This document shows positions 11,661 through 23,509 of a stretch of DNA of 64,000 nucleotides, one piece after another (the first letter of the stretch is position 1; each line of letters opens with the position of its first letter). This DNA comes from Alitta virens. Taxonomy: Eukaryota; Annelida; Polychaeta; Phyllodocida; Nereididae. The DNA lies in assembly GCA_932294295.1 (NCBI GenBank), contig OW028585.1, forward strand, positions 31,349,720-31,413,719, in the 5' to 3' direction. A program made the translations under genes and the position numbers. Below the pieces are notes generated by a model. The model had not been told where the DNA came from and ran no database searches. It saw nothing but the letters and a program-made list of their open reading frames with translations.

Positions 11661-13067
11661 TGACCATAATTAATGTGCAGCTGGTGTCGGCTTGCAGCGG
11701 CTCGTTGTGGCTCCTTGCCCCTTGTCACGGATATCAGTATGGTGGGCTGCTGAGGAGGGTGGTCAGCAGCCCTTTGCCCTTATCAGCCACATGTGTTTCT
11801 TATCTGTTTCAGATTTCCATTTTGTCACATTTAGATAACTTGAAACGCAGAGGTAAAATGAATGACACATTTCAAGGTTAGTTTACATCATTGGAGTTAA
11901 AGAGATCATAAATCAACCCAATTTGAACCTGTTCTTTATCCTCTTACCTGTCCTTTAAATATGATTGTATATTACCTTAAATTTTTTATAGATTATCTAG
12001 TGTCTGATGAGTAGTCCCAATTGGGTTATTAACAGTGATCAAAGCCCACTGGGCATTGTGTTGTTAATTGAAAATATTTCTAAAATCAGCGAAAGCTGCT
12101 GGAGGTTTTTTGATGTTTTTTTTGTTTGTTTGTTTTTTAGACCTTTTAAAACAACATATTAGTCAAATTAAAAGTAACGAAAGGTATATACATGTAATTA
12201 CACAGTTATAAACACTGTATATTGTGACATGCAAGAGCATGTAATTAAATTATTTTGATCCCTTGGATAGTAGATCTAACTTGGACAAGAATGTGATGCC
12301 CCAATAAAGAACTAGTCCCTACTGTGGTGACTCCATGGAAAAACTGTAAGTCTGGAATACTTATTTCTTGTTAAAATTAAATAAATTTGGTTATATTTTG
12401 GTTGTTTTAATGTTATCAAATTGTTAAGTTGTGAAGTTTGTGTTTATTTTGCCTTTGCGCCCAGCAATGACCAGTCGGAACTAATAACCCCAGTTCCCCT
12501 CCCCCTGCTCCCCCCCCCCGTCCATGCAACATTCCCCCCCCCCCCCCCCCTGGCCCTGCAAGGATCTCGGTTATATAACTCACTGTTTGTTGGGTTGCTT
12601 TAATTTCTAGATCAAGAGCACATACACCTTATTGCATTATGTTAAGTAGATCAAGATGTATGAAAAATTACAATGTAACTTAAAACATATTGATTTAAAT
12701 AGTGCTCAATTTTACCCTGAAAAAATGTTGTGTCCATCTGTATTACTTGCTGTTACATAGCCTAGTATCAAAAAACTATATTAATGACCTTTTTTAAATT
12801 ATTGAGAATGATATCTTTCATGCCACCATTGTTACAAAAACAGTCTAAATTTCAGTAAGATTTTAGTTTATCTACAAGTCATGATCCCATTTCCAGAGCC
12901 AGTTGTGGATCACTCCTTAAATTTCACAATCTAAAATCACATTTCATTGCATTCCATAGATCCAAAAGTATCCTAAAAAATTAGTTTCACATTCCTGAAA
13001 TATTGTTTAATATAATAATGCCAGCACAGATTATTAAACAAGGGCTTTGGTGCAGTAAATATTATGG

Positions 13068-13222
13068 CTGACTGACCGACTGACTGACTGACTGGGTGCT
13101 GACGTGCTGACTGACTGACTGACTGCTGTATTAATAATGCGAACACAGATTATTGAATAAGGGCTTTGGGCATCTATAATATGGCTGGCTGGCTGGCTGA
13201 CTGACTGACTGACTGCTGTAGC
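13068..13222. repeat. (GACT)n/(GGCT)n microsatellites
   Basis: Two interrupted GACT runs separated by GCTGTATTAATAATGC…GGGCTTTGG, itself a duplicated ~90-bp unit. Same organisation, more units, at 34320-34580. Confidence 0.75.
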
Positions 13223-13782
13223 ACAGATTATTAAATAAGGGCTTTGGTGCAGGCAATGAATGGTGCCAAATGTGGGGAAGGGGTGGGGGTGTTCAAGAAG
13301 GGGTGGCCTGATTAGGGCAAACTCTTTCTAGGTCATTTTGCATTCAGCAGACTGGTAAAATGACCTAGAAAGAGTTTGCCAGTTGTTTGGTCAGGACTGA
13401 CATTATGCTTCCTAGTAAATATAACAAGTACACATGGATTTACCATTAGATGGATGCCATGGGGATTATAGTAATCAGCCATATTGTGTCTAAATCTCAA
13501 GTGGAGAAACCCAAGTAAGTGGAGATTTAGAAAAAAAAAATGTTTGTCTGAAATAGTATGTTCACTTGAGAAAAAACATATGTCTCATGCCTGAAGGTTG
13601 GGTAATTAATTGATTGACTGCTTGATTGATTGATTAAATGCAGGAAACACTATAGCGGCCAGTATATAAATCAGTCAGTCAGTCACTGTCTATCTCTCAT
13701 CTCTGGCGTTTCCGCTGCCATATCAACCATTTGTCACGACTCGGTGGTACAATAAATAGTTCTATCATAGAACTATCTATCT

Positions 13783-13795
13783 TTCCATCTATTTT

Positions 13796-13830
<35 letters not shown>

Positions 13831-14101
13831 CTATCTATTTCTCTATCTATCTATCTATCTATCTATATCTATCTATCTCTATCTAAATCTATCTATCTAT
13901 CTATCTATATATCTATCTATATATCTATCTATCTATATATCTATCTATCTATCTAACTATCTGTCTACCTATCTATCTATCTATATGTATGTCTGTCTGT
14001 CTGTCTTTCTATCTATCTATCTATCTATCTATATATCTATCTATCTATCTAACTATCTATCTAACTATCTGTCTATCTATCTATCTATCTATCTATATGT
14101 A

Positions 14102-14139
<38 letters not shown>

Positions 14140-14172
14140 ACTATCTATCTATCTATCTATCTATCTATCAAT
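13783..14172. repeat. (CTAT)n microsatellite, about 390 bp
   Basis: Long CTAT array with CTGT and CTAA variants; in the homologous position of the right block copy only a short array survives (35165-35240). Confidence 0.9.
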
Positions 14173-15084
14173 CCATCTATCAAAAAAGTCAAATTATTCT
14201 TCATAAAGAACAGAATTAACGGTGTTAATAGAGAGGTGGTCTTGATAGTGGTTTTATTGGTGAGATTGTATTTATATTGTGATTGTTAAAAATAACATAA
14301 CTTAATTCAATCGCACAACCATAGCATGATAGTTTAAAATATTAGTTTAAAGTATTTATTTCTAAATACAATATCTACAATATCTACAATATCAGAGCTG
14401 TATCTTTACACATTTATCACATCATATAATCTTGGTTAAACCTTGGAGGAATTAGTTTCTAATTCCTCCAAGGTTAAAGTCTGGTTTATCTAGGATGTAA
14501 TGAACTGGTACGGGTATAGATGCACTTAAATGTATTTAAATTTATCGATAATATAGATATCTCAGAATCTACTGATCACATTGCAATGGAATTTACATGG
14601 TCTTAATCCAGAAGATAAGAGTTATTCTATACAAATAGTAATAAAAGGGTGTCAGTTTCAAACCCCTCTGCACAATTAAACGCTGATGATATCTATCTAC
14701 CCCCATGATATCTAACACCTGCTCTTAAAGGGCCCAAGGTTTTGATGGAGTTAAAAGGGATAAAAGAAATGTTGGGGTAAATCCCCGACAGTCCCCACAG
14801 GTCGGCAAAAGTCCGAGAAAGGGAGAAAGGCCCCGTGAAGCCATTAGGCATCCCATGGGGGGTAAGCGCAAGGCCCGTTATAATCCATTACATGGACAAT
14901 TCCATATGAGTCATACTGTACTACAATATCAGAGCTGTATCTTTACCCATTGTTTCAATAGAAAGTTTTGTGAAAATAGCCTTAAAATTACCTGTGACCT
15001 TGAGAAATAGGTCAGGGTCATTTCGGTCCCACAGAATTGTAGGGCTACCTAAGGTCCACCTACCCACCAACTTTCGTCTCAGTA

Positions 15085-15240
15085 GGATCAAAATTTGGTA
15101 ATAATAATAATAATAATTTTAACAAAAACAATACAATTCACCATAGTGATGGTGAATCATAATAATAGTATAAGTTAGTAAAAAAAAATAGAAAGGAGAG
15201 AATAATAATAATAATGAAAATTATAATGATAATAATAAAT
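15085..15240. repeat. (AAT)n-rich tract
   Basis: Interrupted AATAATAAT runs around CACCATAGTGATGGTGAATC (a small palindrome). Confidence 0.6.
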
Positions 15241-15367
15241 GACAAACGATTTAGCAATACAGGTGAAATTTCTAATTATTACATACATTGATTACAATGT
15301 TTACAACAGCCTCCATCCGACACATCCGGCCGAGCCGGCACGATATCTGCGCGCACACCCGGATATA

Positions 15368-15522
15368 TACATGGCCAAATGTGCCATGTGCGTTTTCCAT
15401 GAGAAAGATAAACGCATGGAAAACGCATGGTTTTTATCTAATTATAATAAGGAAAAAAACGTGCGTTTTCCATGCGTTTATCCAAACGCATGGGAAACGC
15501 ACGTAGCACAATTGGCCATGTA
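15368..15522. mobile_element. Palindromic MITE, copy 4
   Basis: Long form with inner palindrome (AACGCATGGAAAACGCATGG / CGTGCGTTTTCCATGCG), flanked by TA. The open frames across it are only readings of the palindrome. Confidence 0.7.
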
Positions 15523-15744
15523 TCTACACATACGTAATATGTAAAGACATTTAGCCTACCTAGAGGGAACCCACATCACAAGCGGGTAATGCAAAAATCC
15601 ATCAGAACTTGTAACAATATTGTTGATGCCCGTTCGCATATTATTTGTCAAAACCAAGCTAAAGAGCCTCCACTCAGCATATTCCTTCCTTAGTAACACT
15701 CTTCATAACACCGGAGTTGTAGCACCAGACTAACAGGCCATGAC

Positions 15745-15797
15745 GTTAGTAGACCCGTCACAGATTAATCCTGACAGCTCTGACGGGTCCACTAACA
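15745..15797. repeat. Short inverted repeat (hairpin)
   Basis: TTAGTAGACCCGTCA pairs with TGACGGGTCCACTAA (14 of 15), loop of about 20 nt. The surrounding 15530-16070 has no recognisable gene. Confidence 0.5.
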
Positions 15798-16079
15798 GGG
15801 CATTGTGACGTCACAATCCATTCTTTTTCTTCCCATAATGCTCCTTTGGGGGCCATCAGCCTCAGCAACAGGATACACTGCACAGTTCCTTATCCTGTCT
15901 TAACAGATTTTTGTTTTGCATTTTCTGTTTCCTTAGCAACTACTTACAGACTGAGTAAGAAAAAAAGTAAATTGCATTATACTAAGATTTCTTTATTATA
16001 AAAATGGCTTCTGATATCATTCTATGAAAGTGTGTTCAAAAGTCCCTAAAGACAGACAGCCAGACTAAAAGTAACTGAC

Positions 16080-16310
16080 GGGCGTTCACACTATCACGTA
16101 TAAGACCTACGAGTGACCACGGACGTGAATGATACGAGTGTTCATAGATTTTTGCCCTCTCCGGTTATGATCAAGGACGATTTAAAGGGACCAGGAGCAT
16201 CCTACGGATAAGCCCGAGTATATTAAATGCTCGGCGAGTGAATCACGTATGGCCAAGGATGACCAAGAGTAAAAAATGTTTTTCAGACGTGGTCATTCAT
16301 TCCTTTAGCA
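16080..16310 (+). mobile_element. Truncated second copy of the GGGCGTTCAC TIR element
   Basis: GGGCGTTCACACTATCACGT…AAGACCTACGAGTGACCAC matches the left end at 1954 over about 40 bp. No matching right end is seen; the sequence runs into a GATA array. Confidence 0.6.
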
Positions 16311-16335
16311 GTTTAGTAACTAAGTAACTAAGTAA

Positions 16336-16336
16336 C

Positions 16337-16415
<79 letters not shown>

Positions 16416-16590
16416 GAGAGAGATAGAGAGATAGAGAGATAAATTGGTAGAGAGATAGATAGATAGATAGATAAATAGAAAGATGGATAGATAGATAGAT
16501 AGATAGCTAGATAGCTAGATAGTTAGATAGACAGATAGATAGATAGATAGATAGATAGATATATAGACAGATAGATAGATAGATAGAGAT
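16336..16590. repeat. (GATA)n microsatellite
   Basis: Long GATA array with GAGA and GACA variants. Confidence 0.92.
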
Positions 16591-16611
16591 CTATGTCGCC
16601 TCTAATATGAA

Positions 16612-16728
16612 ATAAGTATTTCTTATCTTATCTTATTTCATCTTGTCTTATCTTATCTTATCTTATTTTATCTCGTCTCATGTAGTCTTGTCTTATCTTA
16701 TCTTATCTTATCTTATCTTATCTTATCT
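16612..16728. repeat. (TCTTA)n microsatellite
   Basis: Pentanucleotide array with TTTCA and TCGTC variants, only about 20 bp from the GATA array. 16740-17275 beyond it shows nothing recognisable. Confidence 0.9.
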
Positions 16729-17279
16729 CTCACCTCAGTGAAAATCACTTTGTCCCAAACAATGCTACTAACCGAATTCATCAAATGGAAAATATTCTTT
16801 TATCTTTTTTTATGGAAATAAATTGAATCAATTAAGACGGATTGAGATGAGAGAATCTCACTGATTTGCATTCTTTCACGACTCTGAAGAAATTCAACGT
16901 CAAATTAACCAAATTTAAAACACTTGAGGACTGAACAGCTTGTAGGAATATATTGAAATCCAAGTTTTTTTATAATGTAAGATACATCTGCTTATGAGAT
17001 TAGACCAGTGCAAAGTTAAATGCATTATCATATATTGTGAACAGCATGCTTTCAGTTAGAAACAATCTATAATTATATTAACATCAAAATCACTTTCTCC
17101 CTGTTAAGAATACATTTTTTAAATGAAGTACACACTATTTTGTTGTTGTTGCTTTTTTCCTTCTTTTTCCCTCCCTTCATTTAAAGCATATTAGGTCATA
17201 TTTTGGGTGGAATATCATCTTTTTTCAACACGTCAATACAAAATTAGAAGATTTTGTACACACTAGTTGAATGCAATCT

Positions 17280-18263
17280 CGCTATAAGACCACCTCACCA
17301 TCAAGACTACCTCACCATCAAGACCACCTCACTATAAAGACCATATCACTATTAAGACTACCTCACCATCAAGACTACCTCACCATCAAGACCACCTCAC
17401 CATCAAGACCACCTCACTATTAAGACCACCTCACCATCAAGACCACCTCACTATAAAGACCATATCACTATTAAGACTACCTCACCATCAAGACTACCTC
17501 ACCATCAAGACCACCTCACTATAAAGACCATATCACTATTAAGACTACCTCACCATCAAGACTACCTCACCATCAAGACCACCTCACCATCAAGACCACC
17601 TCACTATTAAGACTACCTCACCATCAAGACCACCTCACTATAAAGACCATATCACTATTAAGACTACCTCACCATCAAGACTACCTCACCATCAAGACCA
17701 CCTCACTATAAAGACCATATCACTATTAAGACTACCTCACCATCAAGACTACCTCACCATCAAGACCACCTCACCATCAAGACCACCTCACCATCAAGAC
17801 CACCTCACTATTAAGACCACCTCACTATTAAGACCACATCACTATTAAGACTACCTATCCATTAAGACCACCTCACTATTAAGACCACCTCACTATTAAG
17901 ACCACATCACTATTAAGACTACCTCACCATCAAGACTACCTCACCATCAAGACCACCTCACCATCAAGGCCACCTCACCATCAAGGCCACCTCACTATTA
18001 AGACCACATCACTATTAAGACCACCTCACTATTAAGACCACATCACTATTAAGACCACCTCACTATTAAGACCACCTCACTATTAAGACTACCTCACCAT
18101 CAAGGCCACCTCACCATCAAGGCCACCTCACTATTAAGACCACATCACTATTAAGACAGCCTCACTATTAAGACCATCTCACTATTAAGACCATCTCACT
18201 ATTTAGACCACCTCACTATCAAGACCATCTCAGTATTAAGACCTCACTATTGAGACTAAGTCA
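17280..18263. repeat. 17-bp minisatellite (CACTATTAAGACCACCT), array 1
   Basis: About 57 units; CCATCAAG, CTATTAAG and CTATAAAG variants are organised in higher-order blocks. No reading frame. Same family at 22440-23500, 48600-49110, 57478-58195 and 63185-63510; inverse copies lie in the introns of genes A and C. Confidence 0.92.
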
Positions 18264-18792
18264 CTATTGTGAATACCTCAATGACAGACTGTTTAAGAGT
18301 ACATTCTTTCGCTTGATTAACACCAGGTGGCATGTTATTAATGTAAGAATCAGCTCCATCTGGTGTGCATTTTGCAAACCATATCATACAATTCTGCTTT
18401 AATTGGCTTTTGAAATAATGGTTTTCTAAAAATAAAGCCAGAAAACATTATGAACATTTATTGATACACACCATATAAGTATAATGATAGGACCTAGTAG
18501 TTGTTGTAATTGTATTGCCTTGAAGGTACATGAAATCGATATTATAATAAAATAATAATATTACAATTATATAGTTATTAATTAGATATACGTTAATATG
18601 TGTTGAATATGTCAATTATAGTTATGGATATTTAAGTATTTTATAAATCTACAAAGTCGAAGAAATCTGCAACACTTTCACTTCATGCAAAAACAGCTAA
18701 TAACAAATTCAACTTGTTTACTTGCTACTTTTTATTAGCAAATTCGAAATAATTTGCAAAACCTTATCTGCACATTTAGTTTTTTTATCCTA

Positions 18793-19470
18793 TGGTATAC
18801 ATCCACCATGATGGCATGAAGATAGAATATGTAGATAGATTTAACTGTTTGGGCATAGTTATAGACAAACATTTGAAATGGACTCCTCGCATTTAAGCTA
18901 TATCATGACCAAGATAAAACAACAACATCCTCCGAACGCTCTTCTTAATATATACAATGCCTTAATACTTCCCCATCTGAATTACGGATTAATGATATGG
19001 GTCTGGAAATCGGAGAAATTAACATCTCTTCAGAAAAGAGCCATGCGTATCATCTCAAAGAGCCATTACAGAGCCCACACCACTGATCTTTCTCAAAAAT
19101 TAAATGTGTTAAAAATTAAAGATCTATGTGCACTGTAGGACTATAAATTTTGCTTTCAATTTAAAATTCATTGTTACCTCACTACTTCACATATGGAATG
19201 AAAAAATAATATAGAAAATAAAACCCTAATATATGTAACCAGACATATAAACAATTTAAAGCTGCCCGCTGTGAGACATGAATTTGCCAGACACAGTATA
19301 TCCTATAAATGAAAAAAGAAGACATTTGAGGGTTTTAATAAGGAATGTGATAAATTGTTACTCATGCAAATTTAATAGACTACAAATCAAAATTAATTCT
19401 TCTACATTTACACAAATATCCTTCCATTATTTTTTCTTCCACATTATCTTTAATACATTTGTAACTGTAT
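18793..19470 (+). mobile_element. LINE RT C-terminal remnant
   Basis: Reads MKIEYVDRFNCLGIVIDKHL, then after a stop NIYNALILPHLNYGLMIWVW, LQKRAMRIISKSHYRAHT and LNVLKIKDLCAL. Same family as 7290-8350 (shared RIIS and LLKIKDL). Stops at about 18895 and 19136. Followed by a (GACA)n run at 19486-19510. Confidence 0.72.
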
Positions 19471-19947
19471 AAACAATCTATAAACAGACAGACAAGACAG
19501 ACAGACAGACAAATAGCTTTCATTACATTTATATAAAATAAACAATTTTTGGTGGGATGAGATGAGATGATACATATATATAAAAAGAATAAATAAAAAT
19601 TATATTAATAAGGAGACTCCCCAAAGCACCAAGACAAAAATGTGTCGTTACTGGGGAGCCACCTGGGTTAGAAGAGGATGAAGGAAACCACTTCAAGCAT
19701 TAGTTTATTATGGAGAACTAAAAGAAATTACCAAGTTGACGGTGAGATTGATCACAGGACAGAGATATGCATAAATACATAATTCGGATAGATCTTCTGC
19801 AAATGTAGCAGTCCCTAGTTTGATATTCAGTGTTATATTTTTCAATCGAATAATTTTTAACATACCTGGCAAAAGTGCCCATCCTGTGGGTGTAGATTTT
19901 ATTCCTGACTATATATATCATCTTTATTTCGTACCCAGTAGCACACA

Positions 19948-20113
19948 TACATGGCCAATTGTGCCACATGCGTTTTCCATGCGTTTGGATAAACGCATGG
20001 AAAATGCAAGGTTTTTGCTTCATTATAATAAGCTAAAAACCATGCGTTTTCCATGCGTTTTCCATGCGTTTATCCTTCTCATGGAAAACGCACGTGGCAC
20101 ATTTGGCCATGTA
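19948..20113. mobile_element. Palindromic MITE, copy 5 (nested in an insertion)
   Basis: Long form, TA-flanked. It lies inside a roughly 550-bp insertion that interrupts the LINE tail at 19820-20620; the same LINE tail is uninterrupted at 46796-47126 and 61380-61705. Confidence 0.7.
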
Positions 20114-20460
20114 CAATTGGAATTTTTTTTTGTTTTTTTACTAATACTAAAATTTATTTACACATGATTTTTAAAAGATATAGTTTAATTGACCGAAATT
20201 TGATATACGAGTTCATTCACTTCATCAATTGTCAACATGCAATGCATCTCTCTGTCCCTCACCAAAAGCAGTTCCTTGAGGGTGTATTTCATACATTGGG
20301 CATTAAGAGTTTTACATGTCTTCATGCAGTGAGATTTTGCATTGCTATTATTTGGTACATCATGACTAGTACCCAGTGCCTTACAACAGTACTCAACATT
20401 GTTTTTCAGTAACGACGAGTCAATGCTCATAGCATTTTGCATCACATATGCAACTATATA
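20114..20460 (-). pseudogene. Candidate retrocopy: small ORF with 3' UTR and A-tail
   Basis: Minus strand: an 86-codon frame (20445-20185) ending LTIDEVNELVYQISVN, seven cysteines (EYCCKAL, SHCMKTCKTL, AQCMK, MHCML), then about 30 nt to AATAAA near 20157 and an A-rich tail (A7CA9) at about 20142-20126. The arrangement resembles the 3' part of a reverse-transcribed mRNA. Family unknown; it may be 5'-truncated, or a transposon fragment. Confidence 0.35.
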
Positions 20461-21241
20461 TATATATCAATGGACAATTGTTGTATACTATTAGTAATCG
20501 ATTTCTTATACTACTTCATGCAAAGGTATGTTTTAAATTTGGAATTTCAAAGTTACTATTGTTTTCTTGCGAAAGTAATGGTTATCTGAGAGTTTGACAA
20601 AAATTGAATAAAAAATATTCTAAAAAATAAAATCTGGTTCATTTGTGTCAATTATAACGAAACTTTCTGTGTATAAGAAATAAGCCCTTCCCCTCCTCTT
20701 ATTACTCATTTCGCTTTTCAGACATAGAAGATAATCACTTACTTATTGAAAAAATATAACTTCTTCAGAAAAATAACAAAAATCAACTGAATGATAAGAT
20801 GTCAAATGTACACTAACATGCACTAAAAAATACTGCTGCTAGGATGCACTTTGCTTCAGCCAATCACAGCCAAGCTTAAACAGTTAAAGTCACCCACCTG
20901 CAGGGATGACTTTAGCCACTTGTATGATTAGAAAAATATATATACTTAAACACAAGTGAGAATGTCAGTACTGTAGCATCCTGGTGCCCAACTTGCTCAC
21001 AAGGGGGAGTGCAAGGCAGGAATGCCCTTCCAAATGACGTAAGAGAGAGGCGCTGCCAGCAGTTTGCCTGGTGCCTGGACTGCTCAGTGCTCCCCCAATA
21101 TTGACCTAATAACCTAAAAATAGATAGGCCATCATTGGGCTAATAATCCAATTACATTTGGTCCATTTGACGAATAGTATTGTACATATATGCATATGTA
21201 ATGTATACTTCAAATTGTACATAGAAATGCTAAACAGCTAA

Positions 21242-21245
<4 letters not shown>

Positions 21246-21279
<34 letters not shown>
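21246..21279. repeat. (AT)n microsatellite
   Basis: Lies just upstream of the candidate mini-exon; the equivalent array in block B copy 4 is at 62676-62712, and it is almost absent in copy 3 (48118-48124). Confidence 0.85.
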
Positions 21280-21280
<1 letters not shown>

Positions 21281-21301
21281 CTAATGTGCATTTTGTTTTG
21301 C

Positions 21302-21427
21302 AGCCAATGTCATTCGTCTGTTGTTGGTCAGGCAGCACCAGCGGCCTACCTCTGTTTATAGCTACACTCTTTTTCTGCAAATTGAGTTATTGCACACCAA
21401 CCGCTCCATGTGAGATCGGGACATAGT
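21302..21427 (+). other. Candidate conserved mini-exon or short ORF (block B copy 1)
   Basis: After TTTTGTTTTGCAG comes CCAATGTCATTCG…, reading MSFVCCWSGSTSGLPLFIAT then about 20 residues to TAG (CKLSYCTPTAPCEIGT end). Cysteine-rich. The acceptor-like tract and frame recur at 48146-48271 and 62737-62860, while older copies at 46415 and 60966 are broken by a T-run. No partner exon identified. Confidence 0.3.
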
Positions 21428-22439
21428 AATGCTATAATCGAATCTAATCATGTTTATCATGAAAAGCATCTCAAAACTGTCTAAAGTGACACCAATTTAC
21501 TGTAATTCAAGAGACGGAGTTAATTGTTTTTTTGTATCAACTTTTCATCTCATAGATTATTTTATCTTCCATATTATTTTGTAGTATTAAATTAGGTAAT
21601 AATATAATAGAAGTATGTAGCAGTTTTAGAATCACTGGAATATAATATTTAATGGACAAATGGCAGCTGCATGCAGTGGGTCTGGAAAACCTTTGAGATA
21701 TCATGGTTTTCTTTTTTTTTTCTTTTCTTTTTTTAAAGCCTCACATGAGTTAGATTCCCTCCAGCTGTCTGGTTTATAAGACCATCTCACTATTAAAGTG
21801 ATATGAAGTAATATATCTAGGTCAAACTGAAAGTTTCTTTTAATTTACCACTGAATGATAGTGAAGGATGTGTATTGTCAGAAACCACTTTGCTTTGTAC
21901 CCATCCATTTGCTAGTAATGAGTATTTCAGTCTTAAAATCGGCTGTAGTGATTTTTGTGTACACCGAAAATAATTTGAAACTCTCTCTGGGGTCACGTGA
22001 CCACAGCCAGGCAGAGCCAAATTCCAACCACCAGGAACCACGAGGGTTTTGTTTACTCTGGAAATTGTGTTTATACATTAATTGAAGCTATGAAAAGTGA
22101 TTCTGAACAAGGTAAACTGTTTTCACAATTCATATGAGTGAATATCATAAACTGTGAATGGAGGACAAGTTTGACAGCTCTGACCACATGGGCCACATGA
22201 ATAAATTATGATAATACCCCATAGCCTGCAGCAGCAGCAGCCAATCACACAGTAACTCCACCATGATGCCCAAATCTTGCCTAACAGATTTTACCAGTGC
22301 TTTGATGCTGTGTACTGTCAATAATGTGAGCTAAATGTTTCAAACAAGTACAAAAAAAGTCATTTTAGTGGTAGATGTAGCTATTCCTTCAGTTTAGGGC
22401 TGGATTTGCCTGGGAAGGTCTAAGACATCGTATCACTTT

Positions 22440-23505
22440 AATACCTCCTCACTATTAAAACCACCTCACCATTAAGACCACCTCACTATTAATACCACCT
22501 CACTATTAGGACCACTCACTATTAAGACCACCTCACCATTAAGATCACCTCACCATTAGGACCACATCGCTATTAATACCACCTCATTATTACATTAAGA
22601 CCACCTCGCTATTAATACCACCTCACGATTAGGACCACTCACTATTAAGACCACCTCACCATTAAAACCACCTCACTATTAATACCACCTCACTAGTAAG
22701 ACCATGTCACTATTAAGACCACCTCACTATTAAGACCACCTCACCATTAAAACCACCTCACTATTAATACCACCTCACTATTAGGACCACTCACTATTAA
22801 GACCACCTCACCATTAAGATCACCTCACCATTAAGACCACATCGCTATTAATACCACCTCACTATTACATTAAGACCACCTCGCTATTAATACCACGTCA
22901 CTATTAGGACCACTCACTATTAAGACCACCTCACCATTAAAACCACCTCACTATTAATACCACCTCACCATTAAGATCACCTCACCATTAAGACCACCTT
23001 GCTATTAATATCACCTCACTATTACATTAAGACCACCTCGCTATTAATACCACCTCACTATTAGGACCACTCACTATTAAGACCACCTCACCATTAAGAT
23101 CACCTCACCATTAAGACCACATCGCTATTAATACCACCTCACTATTACATTAAGACCACCTCGCTATTAATACCACGTCACTATTAGGACCACTCACTAT
23201 TAAGACCACCTCACCATTAAAACCACCTCACTATTAATACCACCTCACCATTAAGATCACCTCACCATTAAGACCACCTTGCTATTAATATCACCTCACT
23301 ATTACATTTAGACCACCTCGCTATTAATACCACCTCACTATTAGGACCACTCACTATTAAGACCACCTCACCATTAAAACCACCTTACTATTAATACCAC
23401 CTCATTAGTAAGACCATGTCACTATTAAGTCTACCTCACTATTAATACCACCTCACTAGTAAGACCATGTCACTATTAAGACCACCTCATCATTCAGACC
23501 AGTCG
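22440..23505. repeat. 17-bp minisatellite, array 2
   Basis: CACTATTAAGACCACCT units with a higher-order repeat of about 278 bp (about 22804-23080 recurs at 23082-23360) marked by CTATTACATTAAGACC. In block B copies 3 and 4 the array is much shorter. Confidence 0.9.
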
Positions 23506-23509
23506 CCCT

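Larger units (their letters stand above)
11660..14640. repeat. Duplicated block C, left copy
   Basis: Colinear with 32830-35720. Shared anchors: TGTTTCTTATC after a GGTGGTCAGCAGC (about 11760/32920), AGCAATGACCAGTCGGAA (12464/33331), AACTCTTTCTAGGTCATTTT (13320/34615), GACT microsatellites, TAGATATCTCAG(A/G)ATC (14562/35658). No conserved frame. In the right copy it lies upstream of gene A; here no family gene is adjacent. Confidence 0.75.
19820..20620 (-). mobile_element. LINE tail (block B copy 1) split by an insertion
   Basis: Minus-strand homologue of 46796-47126 (FARYVKNYSIEK). It is interrupted between about 19911 and 20461 by foreign DNA containing MITE copy 5 and a poly(A)-ended ORF. 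TATATATA lies at both junctions. Confidence 0.65.

Noticed and set aside
17280..18263. CRISPR-like regular array
   Set aside because: Period is 17 bp with no spacers, in a eukaryotic context: a minisatellite.
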